Assembly (NCBI GenBank): GCA_039621445.1
Contig: CP154956.1
Location: 97,899,228-97,963,227 of the forward strand
Length of the DNA: 64,000 bases
Reading direction: 5' to 3'
Origin: Euglena gracilis
Lineage: Eukaryota; Euglenida; Euglenophyceae; Euglenales
The translations under genes were made by a program, and so were the position numbers. This document shows, in pieces, positions 12,269-23,100 of the stretch. Within the stretch, counting starts at the first letter, position 1; every line of letters begins with the position of its first letter. The notes beneath the pieces were generated by a model. The model was given only the letters and a program-made list of their open reading frames with translations, was not told the DNA's origin and did no database searches.

Positions 12269-13204
12269 TCAACGCGATGCTGCGATATACCCGGGAAAAG
12301 GGTAAGGAATCGAGCATGTTGTCCGCAGCGTCGGATCGACGTGCGAACTGGTCAGCCTCATGGCTGCCATGAAACGTCCCATCACCCTCATCCGGGTTCC
12401 CAGGATAATACCAGGGGGCGCGGCTGAGCGGATCCGCAACGTTTTGCGTGTGACCTGGGGTATAGGTAACCACCAGGTTAAACTGGCTCAAGAACTCATG
12501 CCATCGGCAACTTCTGCCCACCTATGACATGTCCTTGTTCAGGTCCTCGGTATACCAGTGTTGAAGGCTCTCATGATCCGTCAACACGAGTATCTGGACC
12601 AAGCTGCTGGCTATCCAGCTGTGTAATTTCTAGAGAATAAGCACAATGGCATATGTCTCCTTTTCGCGATGCTCCATTTAACCTGTCCTTTCCCGTTGTC
12701 GCCCTGTAGCTTCTTGCTGAAGAAAGCCACAGGTCGGAGTTCATTTGCCTCATTATCCTGGATAAGAACCCCGCCAACAGCGTCGCTGCTGTCGACCTCC
12801 AGGACATACGGTTTGTATGGATCCGCGATATCAAGAACCACGTTCTCGAGGAACAAGTCGTTGATTTTATTCAAGGCCTCGCGCATTTGGTCATCCCAAA
12901 TGACTTTTGTGTTATCGGGTGTCCGATTTTTGAGCTGTCGGGTTAGGGGTACCGCGATTTTCGCGAAATCTTTCATGTAGATCGCGTAATATTGGGGTAA
13001 TCCCAAAAATCCCTTTAACTGCGTTAAGGTCTTAATGACCTCAGGAGTCCATTTCTTAATGGCCTCCATCTTGCTGGGTGTGGCTTTACGCTGCCCGTTG
13101 CTCAGGATGTGCCCGCAAAACTTAATAATTTTGCGAAACAGGTGCATTTTGGAACCCTTCACAAAAAGCAAATGCTTTTTGAACGCGAATAATATCGCCG
13201 GCAC
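12269..13204 (-). pseudogene. Pol of copy A, RT thumb and RNase H part
   Basis: Frames 12611-13204 and 12150-12521 contain the RT connection region ([42 protein letters not shown]) and RNase H ([23 protein letters not shown]). RNase H removes the RNA template during reverse transcription. Copy B has an aligned intact frame. An internal frame break near 12,600 and the reversed Gag insert downstream inactivate it. Confidence 0.8.
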
Positions 13205-14355
13205 ATTGCGATAATGCGGTTCAAGGATATCCTCGCCCTATTTCGCGGATGGCGGTTGGGTTCCCCACCAGTACATCATCGATGTACACCAGAGCAAACG
13301 GTAAATCGCGCAAAACCCACTGGATCATGCGTTGAAACATGGCTGGGCCATTCTTAACACCCATTGGGAGTACCGTCCATTGGTACACACCCTTGGATGT
13401 CACGAATGCCGTATACGGTTGCGAATCAGGATGCAAATGCATCTGATGGAAACCGTCTTCCAGATCAAACATTGACCACAACCGGTTATCCGATTGTCTC
13501 GTGATCAAATCCTCAATCGGCGGTAACGGGAAGGGGTCATCCTTCGTTTCGGAGTTCAGGTACCGGTAATCCAGCAATAGTCTCCACTTCTTCTGACCAG
13601 ACTGGTCAGCAGGTTTGGGCACCACAAAAGCCTGTGATGTCCATTCGCTCTTGGAAGGGATAATTCACTTCCGCTGGATGAGCTTCTCAATCATCTCGTT
13701 GAGAGCTTGTTCGCGTTCACCCGAACTACGGAAGAATTTCCGGTGCATGGGTTTAGCGCCATCCCTGAGCTCGATTTTGCAAACACCGAACGGACCGCGA
13801 ATCGCGGGGTCGATGTCGCATGCGTAAACTGGGTTATCCAGTACACCGTGGAATTCGCGAGTAATTCGCGAACAGTAATCAGCAGACTTGGGGTGTTGGT
13901 CACCACTCTCAATGACTGCAGAAATCTGCGTTGAGGGTGTGGCATCCCCATCCGTACCAAGGTATCTTGGCACACGCAAATCGGATATTCCGAATGTGTC
14001 AAAGAAACAAACGCAAAAAATGATTTCCTTAGCCGGTGGTAAAAATATACCACAAAAATCCTCAAAAAGTGGTACATCAGCGGGTAAATCCCACCAATGA
14101 AAACACATAGGACAATTGGTGAAACCAATCCGCATTCGGATTGACGGGTATGAGGAGAGCTCCTCGCGCTTCGTCGCGGAGGATTTTCTCCACCACATCC
14201 GGGATAAGTTTTAGGGGAGGGTGCATCCAGAGCACCGTATCACCCCAAAATTTAACAAATGCGTTGGAATGTCGCGACCAATATCGCGACAAGCGCGCAT
14301 GCGCTTTTGATGAAAACACATCAATTTTCAACGGCAAATCGAAGGAATGAGCCAA
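13205..14355 (-). pseudogene. Pol of copy A, Dam-like domain and RT palm/fingers
   Basis: Frame 14077-14355 encodes the DIRS/phage-Dam-like domain (IDVFSSKAHARLSRYWS, then [17 protein letters not shown]). Frame 13665-14198 continues it and enters the RT. Frame 13221-13625 holds RT motifs [28 protein letters not shown] and VYIDDVLVG (the YxDD active site). Copy A retains the segment between YRYLNSET and FDLEDG that is deleted in copy B. Frameshifts near 13,200, 13,660 and 14,100 and in-frame stops show decay. Confidence 0.8.
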
Positions 14356-16058
14356 AGCCGTGATTTTGGAGAACCATTCCTCCGAAAACGGTATTGAACA
14401 AAATTAAATGCGTTCCATACGCGCATCGCGTAGGTGTCGATTTAGTTCGCGGGTTGAAGAGCGGTAACGCAATTCAGGGATCCGCAAACATAGGCCAAGG
14501 GTGTGTCATCCACACTCCCAAGGGGCATTTCCCAAGGGTTGATGGGTCGGATGGGTGCATACCCAGTCCATATCATGCCAGATGGAGGTGGGGGAGGTGT
14601 GTGACACGGATTTCGCGGTTCTAAACAACAAGGCAATACGTCGTTGTTGGAGCACTTGATGTACGGTCGCGCATTGCGAACCGCAACCAAGTGTGTGGTT
14701 ACGCGAAATCGGCATTAGTGTTGGTGTTTGGACTAGACATCCACAATCGAAATCTGGCTGGGCGGAAATTTTCCTACAGTGCACACGTTGGAAGGAAGTG
14801 TCGGAGTAGTGGTCCTGTCGCGCATGTTGGTCTGGTGGGGGTGTGTGTAAAAGTTGGGATGCGCTTTTGAAGCTGCTGGGGGGTGTACAGATGTATTTGA
14901 AAGCGATACATCTGGTGGAAAACGGGATGTTGGTGCAGCTGGGCGACTACTCGACACCTTTATTACTTTAGGCCTTTGGGCTTTCGTCATGTAACCCAGT
15001 GGAACGAGGTGGATACCGCTACTCGCTTGCCCTGCCTCATGGGGAACAGAAGTTGGTGTGTCAGTGGCAAGGGGGTGAACTTTCTCGGTACACCCGGTGT
15101 GTAAAACGTTGGTTGGTGTGGTTGGTAACGGGGTAAAAGTTTTTGAAAACGGTGTGGAAAAATTGGTGGTCGTCGCGGTTGACGCCACAGGTGATGAAGG
15201 TTTGGGGGGCAATGAAGAGAATGATGATGTGAGCAAACCGTGGGAGTGGCAATCCACTACCAGCCGGTGCTGACGTAAAAAGGGGTATCCCAGAATTACG
15301 TCAGAACCGTCGATTCCGGATTCATATCCCCAGGTATCCGGAAAATGTTGAGGTAGGGGGTGGTGTGAGTGGTGCTTGGGGATGAGGGGTAGGACTATGT
15401 CCAAAAAACATCCCAAGTCACCACCGCAGATGGGGGTGTTGTCAGCCGTCGTAATTTTGATCGGCTTCTTGGCTTTCACCAAGAGGGGGGTTGGTATCAA
15501 CCCGAACCGAAAAAGTAGTGCAATGTGACAACCAGTGTCAATGAGATTTTTGACTTTTGCACAAAATTTTTGGATTTTTATCTCCCCTTGGACCAAAAGT
15601 TCCATGGGGGGTAGGCAAAGTGAAGGGTCTGGCGAAAATAAGTTTTCTTGCCAGCTTTCCCATGAACCCTTTCCTACTTTACACAACATTCCGAGCGGAA
15701 AGTTGGAGTGGGGGGTGGTGGACCCGACAATTTTCCGGGTACCGAACAGAAAGGCAGATGGGCAGGGGGGGCAGGTTTGATCAGGTCCTACCTCCAAATG
15801 TTCATCAGCCCACAGGTCCGTGCCCTCGGACCTCGGGCTCCCATATTCCAGGTCCAAACCGGCCGAATAGCCGGCTATGGGCCTTTTAGAGGTATAAACG
15901 GATTTCAACGTACGCACCGCCATGCGGGCCTCGTCGAAATCGGTATCCGTGGTCTCATCCCCCTCCCTGCCTGCAACAGGGGTGTCATCCTCCAAACAAG
16001 ATATCTTGAAACCGACTTTATGGCGGTTGGAGGATTGACCCTTGCCACCGCGATTCAT
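14356..16058 (-). pseudogene. Gag end, protease and linker of copy A
   Basis: Open from 16058 to 14733. It begins with the end of Gag (HKVGFKISCLEDD) and passes without a stop into Pol, including the aspartic protease site LIDTGCHIALLF near 15,530. The Tyr codon at 15,843-15,845 stands where copy B has a UAG. The frame breaks at 14,733. The remaining 14,356-14,732 holds the decayed zinc-like motif [17 protein letters not shown] and nothing else I can identify. Aspartic proteases of this type (DTG/DSG) cut Gag-Pol into mature proteins. Confidence 0.75.
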
Positions 16059-17242
16059 ACCGCGATGACGTTGGCCAGGGCGGGGAGAACGAGAACGCGG
16101 ACATTTGGATGAGTGGTGATCACTCGATCCACAAAGCGAACACCGAGATTTGTGTCGCGATTCTGGGTAACGGGAGGATCGGTTTCCCGATTTCCCGTCA
16201 AACCGTCGTGGTGAGCGGGTGTCCCGTCGACCATGACCGGTGTATCGGGGTTTTCCCGATGAGGATCGCGAAGAGGATGATCCGCTTCGCGAACGCGATC
16301 ACGATGTCTCGCGATAAGAATCACGCTTCTTGGCTGGTGCACCGGGTGACCTACCCCGAGGGGTACCGTGTTTCCGCTCATCACGGAACGGGATCCGGGG
16401 ACTAATACCACCGGAACGGGGACCCGATGACCGTGAATTGCCCGATTGGCGTGAAAATGCGAAAGAACCCGAACCTCGTGATGATGTCGAGCCTCGCGGA
16501 CTCTGAATACGCTTTCGCGCTTCAGGATTAGGACATTCCCCAGACGTATGTCCCGATTTGTTGCACAAAAAGCACACTTTATCCGTTGGCTTGGTCCGAA
16601 GAACGCGGCTATCGCGTTTTCGATCCCGTGGTTGGTGAAGTGGGTGAAATCGGTGATTTTTGCGATGTGTTCACCGAACCAGCCGGTAATCCAGCGGTTG
16701 GGTGTGCGTTATACGCGGATTCAATCTGACCAAGAAGCTGTGATAGCTTCAACTGCTTGGAAACGTAGTTCCAGCGTTGGTCAAGAGTCATTGGATGACT
16801 CGCCAACTCCTCACGGTGGATATCCTTGATGAGGCTAGGCGTGAAATGCGTGAGAAATGCATCAAACTGTTCGCACATTTGCTTTTCACTGAGGTCATCC
16901 ACTTCAGCGGCAAGTCCTAACCATTTGGCATACCAAAGGTCAATGGACTTCCACTTGCGATCGGGTGGGGCACATTGCCGCCACTTGGTCTCTAGGGTAA
17001 TCCTAGCGACCAAAGTTGAACTCGTGGAAGCGTATTGCTCCACCAGGTCATCAAAGGAAGCGCGGTAAAAAATCACGAGTTGTCGCGCGCGCTCCTTTTC
17101 ATTCGTTGGGAGGCAATCGATGAATTCCATCTTGATAACCTCCGGGTTTGTGTCCTGGGTTGGCCCTTTCAATGCCCAGTAGTATTCCCAGTCCCGGAAA
17201 AACTGTCTCCATGTGGTTGGATCACCATCCCACTGGGGTGTC
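16059..17242 (-). pseudogene. Gag of copy A, 3' two thirds
   Basis: Frame 16609 to about 17,240 carries the retrotransposon Gag domain (TTWRQFFRDWEYYWALKGPT, EFIDCLPTNEKERARQLVI). A second frame, 16299-16577, carries the CCHC knuckle CFLCNKSGHTSGEC and an Arg/Ser-rich tail, and another knuckle remnant lies near 16,100-16,140. Gag forms the particle and the knuckles bind RNA. The gene is frameshifted and is cut off upstream at 17242 by LTR2; the residues upstream of the TPQWDG peptide in this frame are translated LTR and not Gag. Confidence 0.8.
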
Positions 17243-17674
17243 AGTGTACGTCCTACCTTTACGCTTTCGCCCTTTGGTGCGCAGGAAAAGATATAGGTAG
17301 GAGTAACAAGAAAAAATATAAAATAAAATATAAAAGTTGTATTGCCCTTTTCCCCAATTAAGAGGCAGAGCACAAGACAAGGGGAGAAGCCCTATGGGCT
17401 ACGGACCAAACAAAGTGACAAATGTCCTTTCAGGACTTCAAATGTGAAAAATGAGACTTGGTGATCAAGTCTTGCAAAGTCAAAATGAAAAGCAAAGAAT
17501 ACCACCTGTGGAGAGGAGAACCAGAATTAGGCTTTGGTATTCCTAATTCAGGCCGTTGGCCATCTGTAGGAATACCACCTAGCATAGTACTGTGTATGGG
17601 GCTCAGAGCTATATCTGGCCGTAGGCTTATACCTACATACACAGTACCATGGCCTTACGGCTGCCTGGTACACA
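17243..17674 (-). repeat. LTR2 (3' LTR of copy B)
   Basis: 432 bp; ends as in LTR1. Followed inside by the purine tract. Its first 300 bp differ from LTR1 and LTR4 at many positions (for example GTCCTACCTTTACGC versus GTCCAACCCTTTTCC). A TATA-like AT-rich block lies near 17,310-17,335. Confidence 0.85.
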
Positions 17675-17684
17675 TCCCCCTCCC
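17675..17684 (-). promoter_or_regulatory. Polypurine tract of copy B
   Basis: The + strand reads TCCCCCTCCC directly inside LTR2; a purine run on the element strand and the expected second-strand primer. Confidence 0.75.
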
Positions 17685-18508
17685 AGGGCTATGCCCGATT
17701 TCCCTACTGGACCAGGCCAGTCGGAATGCCGGACACAGTCCTGGGGACGGGGACCTGTCACAGGGCCGTTTGCGGCTTTTGGTTCTCCTGTCACCAGGGG
17801 TGTGGGAAGGAAATTGCGAAATAACGCAAAAACGCGCAAAAGTGGTTAACCGCTTATGCGGTGCCTACTTATTGCGGCAAAGGGGTGGAAGCGGAAGAGC
17901 CCATTGGGAAATGGGGCTGGAAGGTTTCCATTCCAGAAAGTCCCATCCACCCAGTTTGGGGTGTGTCTATGACACGCGGGGAGGTCTGATTCCATAATCG
18001 GAAAAGATTGAAGGGTAGGGTGTGGAAGGAGGGGGCACCTGGCCAGTCATATCTGACCAGGGAGAAACACCTATTTACAAAACCAACTGCCGGCGACAGC
18101 GAGATTTTGCCCCGGGGGGTAAAGGAGAGAGGAGTGGGGGGCTGGTCAAAAGACCTTAGCAGAAGTTTTGCTGTCTGGCAGTCTTATGTGGCCTTATAGC
18201 CGAAAAGTAACAAGTTGGGGGCTATTATTACGGTGTGCGCGCTGTACGCTGTGTGTCTTCTTACTGGCGGCATATACCGCTAGGAGAAGGCTTCACAGCG
18301 CTGCTCGGACACGATGTTGTCGATGGGGTATCCCCAGAGGCATATACCTCGATAGACGGGCAGTAGCCCAAAAGAGAGGGGGTAATATGTAAAGTAAAAA
18401 TACATATTGGCAGATGTGCCTGGGATAGATACCGAATACAGGGCCTATAGGCCTGATGGAAAGGTCAGAACAGGGTCCATGGACCTGTGGCCTGTAAGCC
18501 TGGGGTAT
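17685..18508 (-). repeat. 3' non-coding tract of copy B
   Basis: Lies between the ORF4 stop and the polypurine tract and is closely similar to 1428-2250. No conserved frame on the element strand. A short + strand frame (18168-18392, MLSGSLMWPYSRKVTSW) has a relative at 1912-2193, but it degrades quickly and is probably chance. Confidence 0.65.
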
Positions 18509-19636
18509 CTATGGCACAGATGGCCATTTCCTGGGAGTCGGTGGTCTGATCTCCCGAACGTAATCTCCTTCAGGAGATTCCACTATCTCCAGTATCGGAG
18601 GTTCGAAATTTACAAGTTGCCTTTCAGGCTCATCGACATCAAAATCGGGATATTCCCATTTTTGTGTATACCCATCGGGTAATCGTACTCCAAGCCTGTT
18701 GGCTTCGCGATGAAGAAAATTCTGGAGATTATCCCAGAAGAAAAGTGGCAACATTGCCGGCCAGATCCAAAAATTTAGGCGGGGATGGTTGCATTGAACC
18801 TGTGGGGGTATCCCCGGATAAACGGCAGGATCTGCCTTGGTGTGCCAACCTGCGACTCGCGCTCGGATGGTGAATGGCCTTAAAACTTCTCTTACCCAAT
18901 CGGTAAATTCCATTTTATAGGCCTCAGGGGGGTATTCAGGCAACAAAAAGGTAAAACTTGGTCGGTTTGGCAGGCTTTGTGCCGTAAAAAGTGGGTATAT
19001 CACCCTGTCCCAATCGGAGTCTTGAAAAATGTATGGCACTTTGGCCTTGCCTGCTGACTCGACTGCGAGTCGGACAGCTGCGCTGTCAAGATGAAAATCT
19101 TTGGCGATTCCGCCTGTGCGGTAGCTGTGTACAGCTTTGAACTTCTTGAACTGGTAGAAGTTGATTTGGGACTTATAGCCCTGCTTGAATTTGACCAGAT
19201 GGTCTTCGTTTTCTGGTATGATTCTAGTCATACCGCCAGTGGCAGGTAGCCAAAAACCTGCCTGTAGGCAGTTGATGCAACGGACAGGTATGTCCTTGTC
19301 ATAATCGTTTTCCGTCCAGCGGAAATTGTCCATATTGGACCATGTCAGTAGGCAATCGCCACAAACCAGTGCTGCGCAATTGCACACATATGCATCATGG
19401 TGGAAGCTTATGCTATCCGGGTTGCGTGTGCAGATATGCACTGCGGGCATGTCGTTTCGTAGCCTATGGCATGCTGTACATAACCACAATAGTGGATCAT
19501 TGTCCTGGAAATCCAGCACAAAATTTCCTCCAAAATATTGGGCTAATACCCTTGGAGATTTCGCATTCCAAAAACGCCAAGTGTGGCTGGTCGTGAAAAT
19601 ACCGGTTGATCCCGGTGGAACAAGGGCTTGATCCAC
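18509..19636 (-). CDS. ORF4 of copy B, main part (Cys-rich conserved protein of unknown function)
   Basis: 375 codons in this frame. The true protein starts further upstream: the frame at 19543-20130 precedes it and a single frameshift near 19,600 separates the two, as comparison with copy A (NRWIQPLFVRGEPF then TWTFWYRRSPRVLARYFG) shows. The core has CTACHRLRNDMP, VHICTRN, a HH pair, VCNCAALVCGDCL and RCINC, a spacing that suggests two zinc sites. The C-terminal half has NHPRLNFWIWPAMLPLFFWDNL, also conserved in copy A. No signal peptide, membrane span or furin-like site, so not an envelope. It follows Pol and ORF3 on the same strand, so it is probably expressed from the element transcript. 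It ends in TAG. I do not recognise the family. Confidence 0.65.
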   Translation of the reverse strand: MDQALVPPGSTGIFTTSHTWRFWNAKSPRVLAQYFGGNFVLDFQDNDPLLWLCTACHRLRNDMPAVHICTRNPDSISFHHDAYVCNCAALVCGDCLLTWSNMDNFRWTENDYDKDIPVRCINCLQAGFWLPATGGMTRIIPENEDHLVKFKQGYKSQINFYQFKKFKAVHSYRTGGIAKDFHLDSAAVRLAVESAGKAKVPYIFQDSDWDRVIYPLFTAQSLPNRPSFTFLLPEYPPEAYKMEFTDWVREVLRPFTIRARVAGWHTKADPAVYPGIPPQVQCNHPRLNFWIWPAMLPLFFWDNLQNFLHREANRLGVRLPDGYTQKWEYPDFDVDEPERQLVNFEPPILEIVESPEGDYVREIRPPTPRKWPSVP

Positions 19637-20130
19637 TTGTTCAGCCAGCGGTCACTGCTGTTGCGGATCATATTGATCCTAGCCTGGCGAGTGTTGAGGG
19701 GGTCTACTCTGGACAATACGTCCTCAGTCCAAAATGGCTCATCGGCCTCGTGAGGGACATTTGACCGAATCGGTCTGATTGTGGGTTTGCGCTTAGCGCC
19801 TTCAGAGGTTGCAGCCACATAGCTGGCCATGGGTATCGTAGGCCTATGGCCTGTGCCAGAGCCATCTCCACCAGAAGGTGGTGGCTCATCATCCCGCCGC
19901 TGTTCAGCGGGCTTGCAGCCTTCGGCTGAAGGTTTAGCCTTAGGCTTCTTATGCCTGCCATATCGGCGTTCTTCCCGAGGGTCTGCCGGAGGCAGTGGTC
20001 TTTCCGCCGTTGGCGGTTTCGGGGCTGCCGGTTTGGCAGAAGATGCCGATGCTGCCGGTTTGGCAGGAGGTGGATGCATTTCCGCCGTTTGCGGTGCGGG
20101 TGCAGCTGGTTTAGCTGCTGGGACATCCAA
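19543..20130 (-). CDS. ORF4 of copy B, N-terminal part (Pro/Ala/Lys-rich)
   Basis: 195 codons open directly after the UAG that ends ORF3, in the same frame, beginning at a TTG and not an ATG. It is rich in Pro, Ala and Lys (KPAAP-type repeats) and then has the conserved peptides EPFWTEDVLSRVD and RWLNKWIKPLFHRDQPVF, which align with copy A (AQLWTQDILTRLG, NRWIQPLFVRGEPF). After PVF it runs out of frame. It has no start codon of its own, so ORF3 and ORF4 may once have been one reading frame or may be joined by stop readthrough. Confidence 0.5.
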   Translation of the reverse strand: MDVPAAKPAAPAPQTAEMHPPPAKPAASASSAKPAAPKPPTAERPLPPADPREERRYGRHKKPKAKPSAEGCKPAEQRRDDEPPPSGGDGSGTGHRPTIPMASYVAATSEGAKRKPTIRPIRSNVPHEADEPFWTEDVLSRVDPLNTRQARINMIRNSSDRWLNKWIKPLFHRDQPVFSRPATLGVFGMRNLQGY

Positions 20131-23100
20131 CTACATTGGAGTTGTAGCCGTAGGCTGTACGGCTGTTGAGCTGCTATCTGCAGCAGTAACCCTTTGGGTT
20201 TCGGGAGGGGATGTGGCTGGTGAGCCTCGAGGGGTCAGTACTGCTGATACTGCGGACATCGCCGCGGTCAGCCCCTGTAACACACCACCTAAAACACCCG
20301 TAGGTATTGTCGGTGATGCGACAGGTTCTGTCGTGGTTTGTGCCGTTGGCACTACTGGTAAGGCTAGGGGTGGTACCGGAGGTACCGGTGGCCGTTCGGC
20401 CTCGGATGCCGGAGATTCAGACTCTGAGCTGACATCTCCTTCAGGCGGAAGAGGTGTCCTGGACCCTATTGGGACTGATGGAAGGACTGATTGCTGAGGT
20501 TCATCAGCACGTATGTCTTCCAGGCCTTCCATGCGGTCTTCACCGCTCTCACCATCACTCTCCTCACTGTCTTCCACCGTTTCTGGTGAGGCTGCTGGCT
20601 GTTCCGCTGTAGCGGTAGGCACAGCTGTTGGTTGCGCAATCGCGCTGGTGGGGGATGCCGCAATAGCGGGCTGGGGTGAGGAGGTAGCGACAGAAGATTG
20701 ACTCTCCTGAAATCCCATAGGGATAAATGGTTCCGCAGTAGCCGATAGGCTGGAACCTAGGTAACGCCGACCACGCCCGAAGACGGGTGGCGGTGTCTCA
20801 CCAGGAATACCCTGGGGAACAGGCGTTGCCGGTTGCGGCTGCGTTGTGGGTACTGATGCCGGTTGCGGCTGTGTTGAAGGTTCCGCTGGCGGAACTTCCG
20901 AAGCCGGTTGCGGCTTTGGGACAGGTGCCTGTGGCACCTGTCTTTTCCGTAATCGGAAAAGATCCCATGGTTTCCTTTCGTCTTCAACCATTCTGTGGTT
21001 GAAGCGCAGGAGGGGTAGGGCCATGCCCAGCTCGTTTCGTCTGCCGCCTTGGAAAAACGGCTGGAACAACGCTCTATCGAGCGTATCGCCGAATCGGCGT
21101 TTGACATAATCGTCTATGCTTTCCTTCTCGAACCTAGGCCTGATGGGGACATAGTCCGGAGGAATTTCCCTATCGGGATTGAGATAATAATATATCTCCA
21201 TAATCTGGCAGGTCCAAGCCCTGAACCAGAATTGCTGCAAATACAGCAGGAGTTGACGGTGGTTGCGTCGCCCATTCGAGCTTTGGTGAACATCCTTTGT
21301 ATTTCTGCAAAGGTGCAGGAGCATGATGCGCTTTGGCGCTGTCTGCGGGATATTGGCCTGTTGGCCTTCCTCGTCCTGGCCTTCGGCCTGTGGTTGAGTA
21401 CTGCGTACTCCGAATCCCCAGAAGTCCACTGCAAACTTTTCGTGACAGTGGGTGCATCTGACGATATACGTCTGGGGGAAGCGGAGGTCAATATCGACCA
21501 CTTCAAAATGATAGGCATATTGCCAGTGGTAGAAGACTTGCAGATTGCTGCAGAACATGTTCTCTGCCAATTTGGCAATATTGTCAGGCAGTGGGTAGAT
21601 TTCCCACTCCAGGCCTTTTGGGCCTACACTGCGAATGCAGTCGAATAACTGCCGTAGCAAATCTTTACCTGTATTGTATCGGTCTTCCCGACCGCAATCC
21701 AGATAAGGATATCCACAGGAGTTCAGGAATCTGCCGAAATTTTGGGTGGGGTATCCCGCCCAGAACCAAACGTGCCAGAATCCCGGCAGACCGTCCAGTA
21801 TCGGACCGAGAATTACGTTGCCCTCATAGGCATACAGGGTTCCATCGTGGTGGAACTCACGATTACGCTCCAAATAGAGCTGTCTGGTTACAGTCACGAC
21901 GGGGGATGCAACCAGCATTGGAAGAGAAAGTTCGTTTTGAAACTTTCTCATGGCCTCGAATGCGAGTGCATGAATCTCTTTGATGTGCTCGAATAGAGCT
22001 TCCATGTCGTCCTCATAGACGTTCCGGTATTGGCCTTTCTGGCCTTTGCCTTGGCCTTTTTGGCCTGCTGTCGGTGATCGTTTGGGAGCACTTTTGGCTT
22101 TACCCTTGCCCGATCGGGCTTCGCTTCGAGCAATCTTTTCTCTAGCTTGTTTCCAAGCATGAGGATTGAGATGGGCTGCAAAACGAGGGCCTATAAAGGC
22201 AGGATTCATATCGCTTGTTGTTCCAAGCAGTTCCTGCGGGGCATAAGCCATTTTGGCTGCTGGGTAGGCTGCAGGTTGATCCTGCATATCCGCCAAAAAT
22301 GGTGGATTATTGATAGGGAGGGGTTCGCCTCTAGGCGGATCAATGTAAGTGGGGTGGCGTGTACGTTCACGCGTGTCATCCAGTATTTTCTGGACGCGTG
22401 CACGCTCAGCAGCTTCGTGCTCGATTTCTGCCCTATGGGCTCTCTGGGCCAATTCAGCCTGTTCGAGCTGCTGCTGTGTGGGTTCAGGAACAGGCAGTAC
22501 CTCGGTGGTGGCCTGTTGGCCTGGAGGTACCGGTGTTTCCTGGGATGTCGGCGCCATTGGCGCTGCTACCGGCAATGGCGCCGTTGGCGCTGCTGGAGCT
22601 GCCGGCGCTGCTGCTTTTGCTGGCACCGGCCGGGTTTGCGCCATTGGTGTTGGCTTAGCCGGCGCGGCATACGGTACGGGCACGGGAGGGGGTGCGGCCT
22701 GTTGGCCACCTGGCGCCCGTCGTTGCTGTGCTGGGGTAGCCTGTCTGGCTGGGGCTGGGTCAGGGGGTTTCGGTCTCCCTATTGGGGATGAAGATTCTGG
22801 CCTGCCACGTTTACTACCTAGGTCTGCTGGCCTGTACGGCTGTGACGCATATCTGCGTTCTGCAGACCGTGGGCCCTGAAGCTGCTCCAGGGACTGGTAG
22901 TACTGGATGGCCTGTTGAGGTGATGTGAAACGAGGTGCTGGGAGAGGTTCAGGTGCCGTTGGCACATCCTCCTCCACGGCCATTCGGCCTTCGGCCTCGG
23001 CTTGCTCCACATCCTCAGCCCAGGATCCAGGTTCCTGAGCCACCGACATATTATCGACTGCCTCGCATATTGTTGTTGTTCCATTGGAACTTGGTGTACC

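Larger units (their letters stand above)
3549..17242 (-). mobile_element. Ty3/gypsy copy A, decayed, lacking its 5' end
   Basis: Minus-strand element with LTR (3549-3868), polypurine tract, 3' non-coding tract, ORF4, ORF3, Pol and the 3' two thirds of Gag, cut off at 17242 by the LTR of copy B. Gene order matches copy B throughout, but the proteins are clearly diverged and carry many frameshifts and stops. It therefore represents an older member or a different subfamily. No 5' LTR or first part of Gag is found on the far side of copy B. Confidence 0.85.

Noticed and set aside
18168-18392. Plus-strand frame MLSGSLMWPYSRKVTSW conserved with 1912-2193
   Set aside because: Similarity is explained by DNA conservation of the non-coding tract; the frames diverge after about 50 codons and copy A does not keep it.
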